A stretch of DNA of 8,827 nucleotides from Candidatus Zixiibacteriota bacterium. Lineage in GTDB: Bacteria; Zixibacteria; MSB-5A5; JAABVY01; JAHJOQ01. The notes below the pieces were generated by a model. The model saw only the letters and a list, made by a program, of their open reading frames with translations, had not been told where the DNA came from and ran no database searches. Position 1 is the first letter of the stretch. The number at the start of each line of letters is the position of its first letter. Location of the stretch: positions 1 through 8,827 of the forward strand of contig DAOVLC010000039.1 of assembly GCA_030631455.1 (NCBI GenBank). Reading direction: 5' to 3'. This document shows, in pieces, positions 6,409-8,827 of this stretch. The translations under genes were made by a program, and so were the position numbers.

Positions 6409-6426
6409 AGTGCAGATCTGCGCACT
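6409..6426. repeat. Imperfect inverted repeat centred on GCAGATCTGC
   Basis: The 10-base perfect palindrome GCAGATCTGC (6412-6421) is flanked by AGT on the left and GCACT on the right, extending the symmetry with a two-base offset. It lies about 50 bases upstream of the candidate Rieske promoter, where an activator or repressor could bind. No family-specific operator was recognised. Confidence 0.3.
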
Positions 6427-6506
6427 CAAACTTCAAGCTTCGAAGAGGATCGGGCAGTCGAAGTAACTGGAAGAATCGCACGCCCAAGAGTTCACCGGAG
6501 AATCAG

Positions 6507-6545
6507 ATGAATGACAATAAGATATTCAACCTTGCCAAAGTATGA
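6507..6545 (+). other. 12-codon mini-ORF with a good ribosome binding site
   Basis: ATG to TGA encodes MNDNKIFNLAKV. GGAG at 6497-6500 is exactly 6 bases upstream, a better initiation signal than that of the following dehydrogenase gene. It could be a leader peptide, the remains of a decayed gene, or chance. No amino-acid bias of an attenuation leader is seen. Confidence 0.2.
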
Positions 6546-6560
6546 ACCTTCACATAGATT
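6532..6560 (+). promoter_or_regulatory. Candidate promoter for the dehydrogenase gene
   Basis: TTGCCA (6532-6537) and TAGATT (6555-6560) have the ideal 17-base spacing, matching consensus at five and four of six positions. An alternative is TTGACT (6616-6621) with TATGAC (6641-6646), but its 19-base spacing is long. The first would give a leader of about 115 bases, the second one of about 30. Confidence 0.3.
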
Positions 6561-6681
6561 CAAGATAAGAACACTCCGGTAACGTATAACCGAGTGATGG
6601 TACACTGAATGAGCATTGACTGACGCCATAAAAGCCAAGGTATGACTTGCGGCACAGATTAACACTGGGACCGACTAAGCG

Positions 6682-8193
6682 ATGGCTGAACGTACAGAAT
6701 ATACCGTATCAAGTCCACCTGACTGGTTCTGCCAGAACCTACCTACTAAACCTCTCCGGAAAGTTGGAAAACTCCTTGTAACCGGTGGTTCTGGCTATAT
6801 CGGAGGCAGACTCGTTCCCGAGCTTCTGAGGAGAGGATACAAAGTGAGGGTGATGGTGCGAGGTGACGCTGGCTCGGCGCGCAGCCTGTTCCCTGGAACG
6901 GAAATAGTGGAGGCCGATGCACTGAGTCTCGACCAATTGCGGACGGCTCTAAAAGGAATCGATACGGCTTTCTACCTGATTCACTCTCTTTACCTGGGAC
7001 CGAAGGAGTTCGAAGCTGCGGACATTGAAGCCGCACGGAATTTCAGAAAAGTCGCCGAGGAAGAAGGTCTCAAGAGAATCATCTACTTGGGTGGACTTGG
7101 AGATATCAGGGTAGCGCTCTCTTCCCACCTTCGCAATCGGATAGAAGTGGCCGCGGAACTGAGCAAAGGGAGTGTCCCTGTCACTATCCTCCGAGCAGCT
7201 ATAGTCATCGGATCAGGAAGCGCATCTTACGAAATCATCCAGTATTTGGTCAGAAGGCTGCCCGTTATCATAATCCCACACTGGGCGAGAAACAGGTGTC
7301 AGCCAATATCAATCCGGGACGTGATTAAGTATCTTGTGGGGGTGCTCGAAACACCTGAGACGATCGATCGCTATTATGATATCGGGGGAGGTGATGTGCT
7401 GTCGTACACAGACATGCTGAAGAATCTCGCCTCGATACTCAACAGAAAGATTATCATCATTCATATCCCCATTTCAATTATGTCAATTTATGCGTATGTC
7501 GTGAGTCTTCTCACCCCAGTGCCGAACACTATCGTCCGATGTCTGATCACCGGCCTGAAGAACGAAGTAGTCTGTCAAGATGATTCGATAAAGCGTATCC
7601 TACTCTTTGAACCGATTTCTTATCGGGAAGCGATTGTCGGTGCCATGACGCGTGAAGAACAAGACAGAGTTTACACTCGCTGGTCGGATGCGTATCCACC
7701 TGCTCATGAGTTGGCCCTAAAACTTCGTGAGTTGGGTGGCCAGACCGGTTATTCTGCAGAGTATTCGCTGCTGACGTTCAAAGATTCCAACTCTCTATTT
7801 CGTTCAATCTGCAAGGTCGGAGGTAGAGAAGGGTGGTTTCACAGTAACTGGATGTGGAGACTGAGAGGTGCTGTGGACAGAATACTCTTAGGAGTCGGTA
7901 GCTCACGAGGACGGAAACGGCGTAGCCGCGTTGAGGTTAATGATGTTATAGACTTCTGGCGAATAGAGGATGTCAGGTTCAACAGAAGGTTGCTCCTCCG
8001 CTCGGAGATGAAGCTACCCGGAAAGGCCTGGCTCGAATTCAACATCAACGAAGAATCTGAAATGAGGAGGCTGACGGTCAGAGCATCCTACGACGCTCAC
8101 ACACTGTTTGGCAAGATATACTGGTATATTTTCCTGCCGTTCCACAGCTTCATCTTCAAGTACTTAATACAAGCAATCGAACGAAGAAGTTGA
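6682..8193 (+). CDS. Atypical short-chain dehydrogenase/reductase (NmrA/NDUFA9-like) fused to a DUF2867-like domain
   Basis: 503 residues. A 29-residue N-terminal extension precedes a Rossmann fold: KLLVTGGSGYIGG (30-42) is the dinucleotide-binding glycine motif and VRVMVRG (55-61) the second strand with an Arg favouring NADP. YLIHS (98-102) and IIYLGGLG (133-140) follow; the classical Tyr-X3-Lys pair is not evident at the latter, as expected for atypical or extended members. RAAIVIGSGSASYE (171-184), a region around TPVP (278-281) and GLKNEVV (291-297) are typical of the DUF2867-linked SDR family. The C-terminal part (about 360-503) carries VIDFWRIED (422-430), MKLPGKAWLEF (443-453) and the terminal YWYIFLPFHSFIF (480-492), typical of DUF2867. 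The substrate is unknown. The start is the first ATG after an in-frame TAA at 6676 and has only a weak GGGA upstream. The gene is divergent from the electron-transfer series and no functional link is evident. Confidence 0.88.
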   Translation: MAERTEYTVSSPPDWFCQNLPTKPLRKVGKLLVTGGSGYIGGRLVPELLRRGYKVRVMVRGDAGSARSLFPGTEIVEADALSLDQLRTALKGIDTAFYLIHSLYLGPKEFEAADIEAARNFRKVAEEEGLKRIIYLGGLGDIRVALSSHLRNRIEVAAELSKGSVPVTILRAAIVIGSGSASYEIIQYLVRRLPVIIIPHWARNRCQPISIRDVIKYLVGVLETPETIDRYYDIGGGDVLSYTDMLKNLASILNRKIIIIHIPISIMSIYAYVVSLLTPVPNTIVRCLITGLKNEVVCQDDSIKRILLFEPISYREAIVGAMTREEQDRVYTRWSDAYPPAHELALKLRELGGQTGYSAEYSLLTFKDSNSLFRSICKVGGREGWFHSNWMWRLRGAVDRILLGVGSSRGRKRRSRVEVNDVIDFWRIEDVRFNRRLLLRSEMKLPGKAWLEFNINEESEMRRLTVRASYDAHTLFGKIYWYIFLPFHSFIFKYLIQAIERRS

Positions 8194-8195
8194 CC

Positions 8196-8218
8196 GTCGC
8201 TGCCCGCCGGACAGCGAC
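8196..8218 (+). terminator. GC-rich hairpin just after the dehydrogenase stop (possible terminator)
   Basis: GTCGCTG (8196-8202) pairs perfectly with CAGCGAC (8212-8218) around a 9-base loop, starting 3 bases after the stop codon. The following bases are AGATTGAAG, not a T run, so it is not a canonical intrinsic terminator. It may protect the 3' end of the transcript or terminate inefficiently. Confidence 0.45.
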
Positions 8219-8323
8219 AGATTGAAGTACGACCAGTAAAGGCTCCAGATAAAGCTTGCGTTCGGAGCAGCCGTCTCATAACTTTCGGTACCTTGAGTGC
8301 ACATATAGGGAGAGAGTGATTGA

Positions 8324-8827
8324 ATGGAATCAGTTGGCAACGATAGGCGTGATCTGGTTCGCGGAATCTACGAGCAACACTGCTCGCATGTCAGGCATGC
8401 AGAGAGTCAGAGACTCTGGTTTACGATCATATTCGCTCTTCTGACCGCAGGCTGCCTGACCGTATTGCGATGTGAGTTGTTTGCAGCCGCCAACTGGCCG
8501 ATTGTCGGGTTCATGATGATCCTCTCGCTATTCGGATTGATCTTCTGTCTTGGAATTCAGTCCGCTCTCAAAGCGTACACTGACGCCGCAGATCTGATTC
8601 CGAGGAGATACAGCCTGGCGCACTATCTGCCCAGGTACAAGACGAACTCTCCGCACAGACTCTTCGGAGTGTCGAAGCTATTTCCGTTATTCTACCTTCT
8701 GCTCTTCAGCTTCTTCCTGTTCGTTCTACTTCAGATGGGACTTTGCAGCGTCTGGAAGAGCATACCTATTCCCGTTCTGATCTTTGTCATTGGCAGTATA
8801 ACCCTCTTTATCTCGAGATTCGATCAA
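8324..8827 (+). CDS. Multi-pass inner-membrane protein of unknown function (3' end beyond window)
   Basis: An ATG at 8324 opens a frame of 168 codons that runs to the window edge without a stop. The N-terminal 30 residues are polar and basic (NDRRDLVRGIYEQHCSHVRH), followed by transmembrane stretches at about 32-46 and 54-74, a polar stretch with YTDAADLIPRRY (80-91) and YLPRYK (97-102), then two more hydrophobic stretches at about 115-131 and 141-157. A purine-rich GGGAGAGAG lies upstream of the ATG. The layout, a soluble N-terminal segment followed by two helices and a loop, is loosely like RipA-type bacterial membrane proteins, but I cannot assign the family. It begins 130 bases after the dehydrogenase stop on the same strand. 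Confidence 0.7.
   Translation, partial: MESVGNDRRDLVRGIYEQHCSHVRHAESQRLWFTIIFALLTAGCLTVLRCELFAAANWPIVGFMMILSLFGLIFCLGIQSALKAYTDAADLIPRRYSLAHYLPRYKTNSPHRLFGVSKLFPLFYLLLFSFFLFVLLQMGLCSVWKSIPIPVLIFVIGSITLFISRFDQ

Larger units (their letters stand above)
6255..6681. other. Divergent intergenic region of 427 bases between the Rieske gene and the dehydrogenase gene
   Basis: The region is more AT-rich than the flanking genes and should hold promoters for both directions. I see an imperfect palindrome at 6409-6426, weak promoter-like pairs on each strand, and a 12-codon frame with a good ribosome binding site. A 60-codon minus-strand frame (6247-6429) overlaps the Rieske start but lacks any recognisable composition or motif, and I do not call it a gene. 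No RNA gene or transposon end was recognised. Confidence 0.6.

Noticed and set aside
6247..6429. 60-codon minus-strand frame ending inside the Rieske start
   Set aside because: No family resemblance, no clear ribosome binding site, and it overlaps the palindrome and candidate promoter. Its overlap with the Rieske start looks accidental.
8256..8444. 62-codon plus-strand frame
   Set aside because: It overlaps the better-supported membrane-protein frame beginning at 8324, which has a purine-rich site upstream and a clear transmembrane pattern through to the edge.

Overview
The window looks like a chromosomal segment from a Gram-negative, didermic bacterium that respires with extracellular electron acceptors. 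An outer-membrane beta-barrel protein, a candidate lipoprotein and many c-type haem motifs support this. Base composition is balanced. I cannot name the organism: the gene set would fit metal-reducing Desulfuromonadota-like lineages or candidate phyla such as Zixibacteria, and that is inference only.

Bases 1 to about 6254, all on the minus strand, hold six genes in one direction. In transcription order they are: a Rieske iron-sulfur protein; a b6-type cytochrome b with the subunit IV part fused on; a membrane-anchored nonahaem cytochrome c; then, after a gap of about 190 bases containing a good sigma70-like promoter, a periplasmic decahaem cytochrome of the MtrA/DmsE type; an outer-membrane barrel in the MtrB/PioB position; and a multihaem cytochrome with a candidate lipoprotein signal, which runs off the left edge. 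The visible part of the locus encodes 24 CXXCH sites and one CX4CH site. The reading I favour is a continuous electron route: menaquinol is oxidised by Rieske/cytochrome b, electrons pass to the nonahaem protein (in the place of cytochrome c1 or f), then to the decahaem protein plugged into the barrel, and on to the surface cytochrome. Every part has known relatives. What stands out is the co-location of a bc-type quinol oxidase with a complete porin-cytochrome conduit.

Bases 6255-6681 are a 427-base divergent intergenic region with palindromes, weak promoter candidates on both strands and a 12-codon mini-ORF with a good ribosome binding site.

Bases 6682 to the right edge, on the plus strand, hold an atypical short-chain dehydrogenase/reductase fused to a DUF2867-like domain, a hairpin after its stop, and the first 168 codons of a multi-pass inner-membrane protein of uncertain family. 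I see no functional link between these two genes and the electron-transfer locus. No tRNA, rRNA, CRISPR array, transposase or attachment site was seen.
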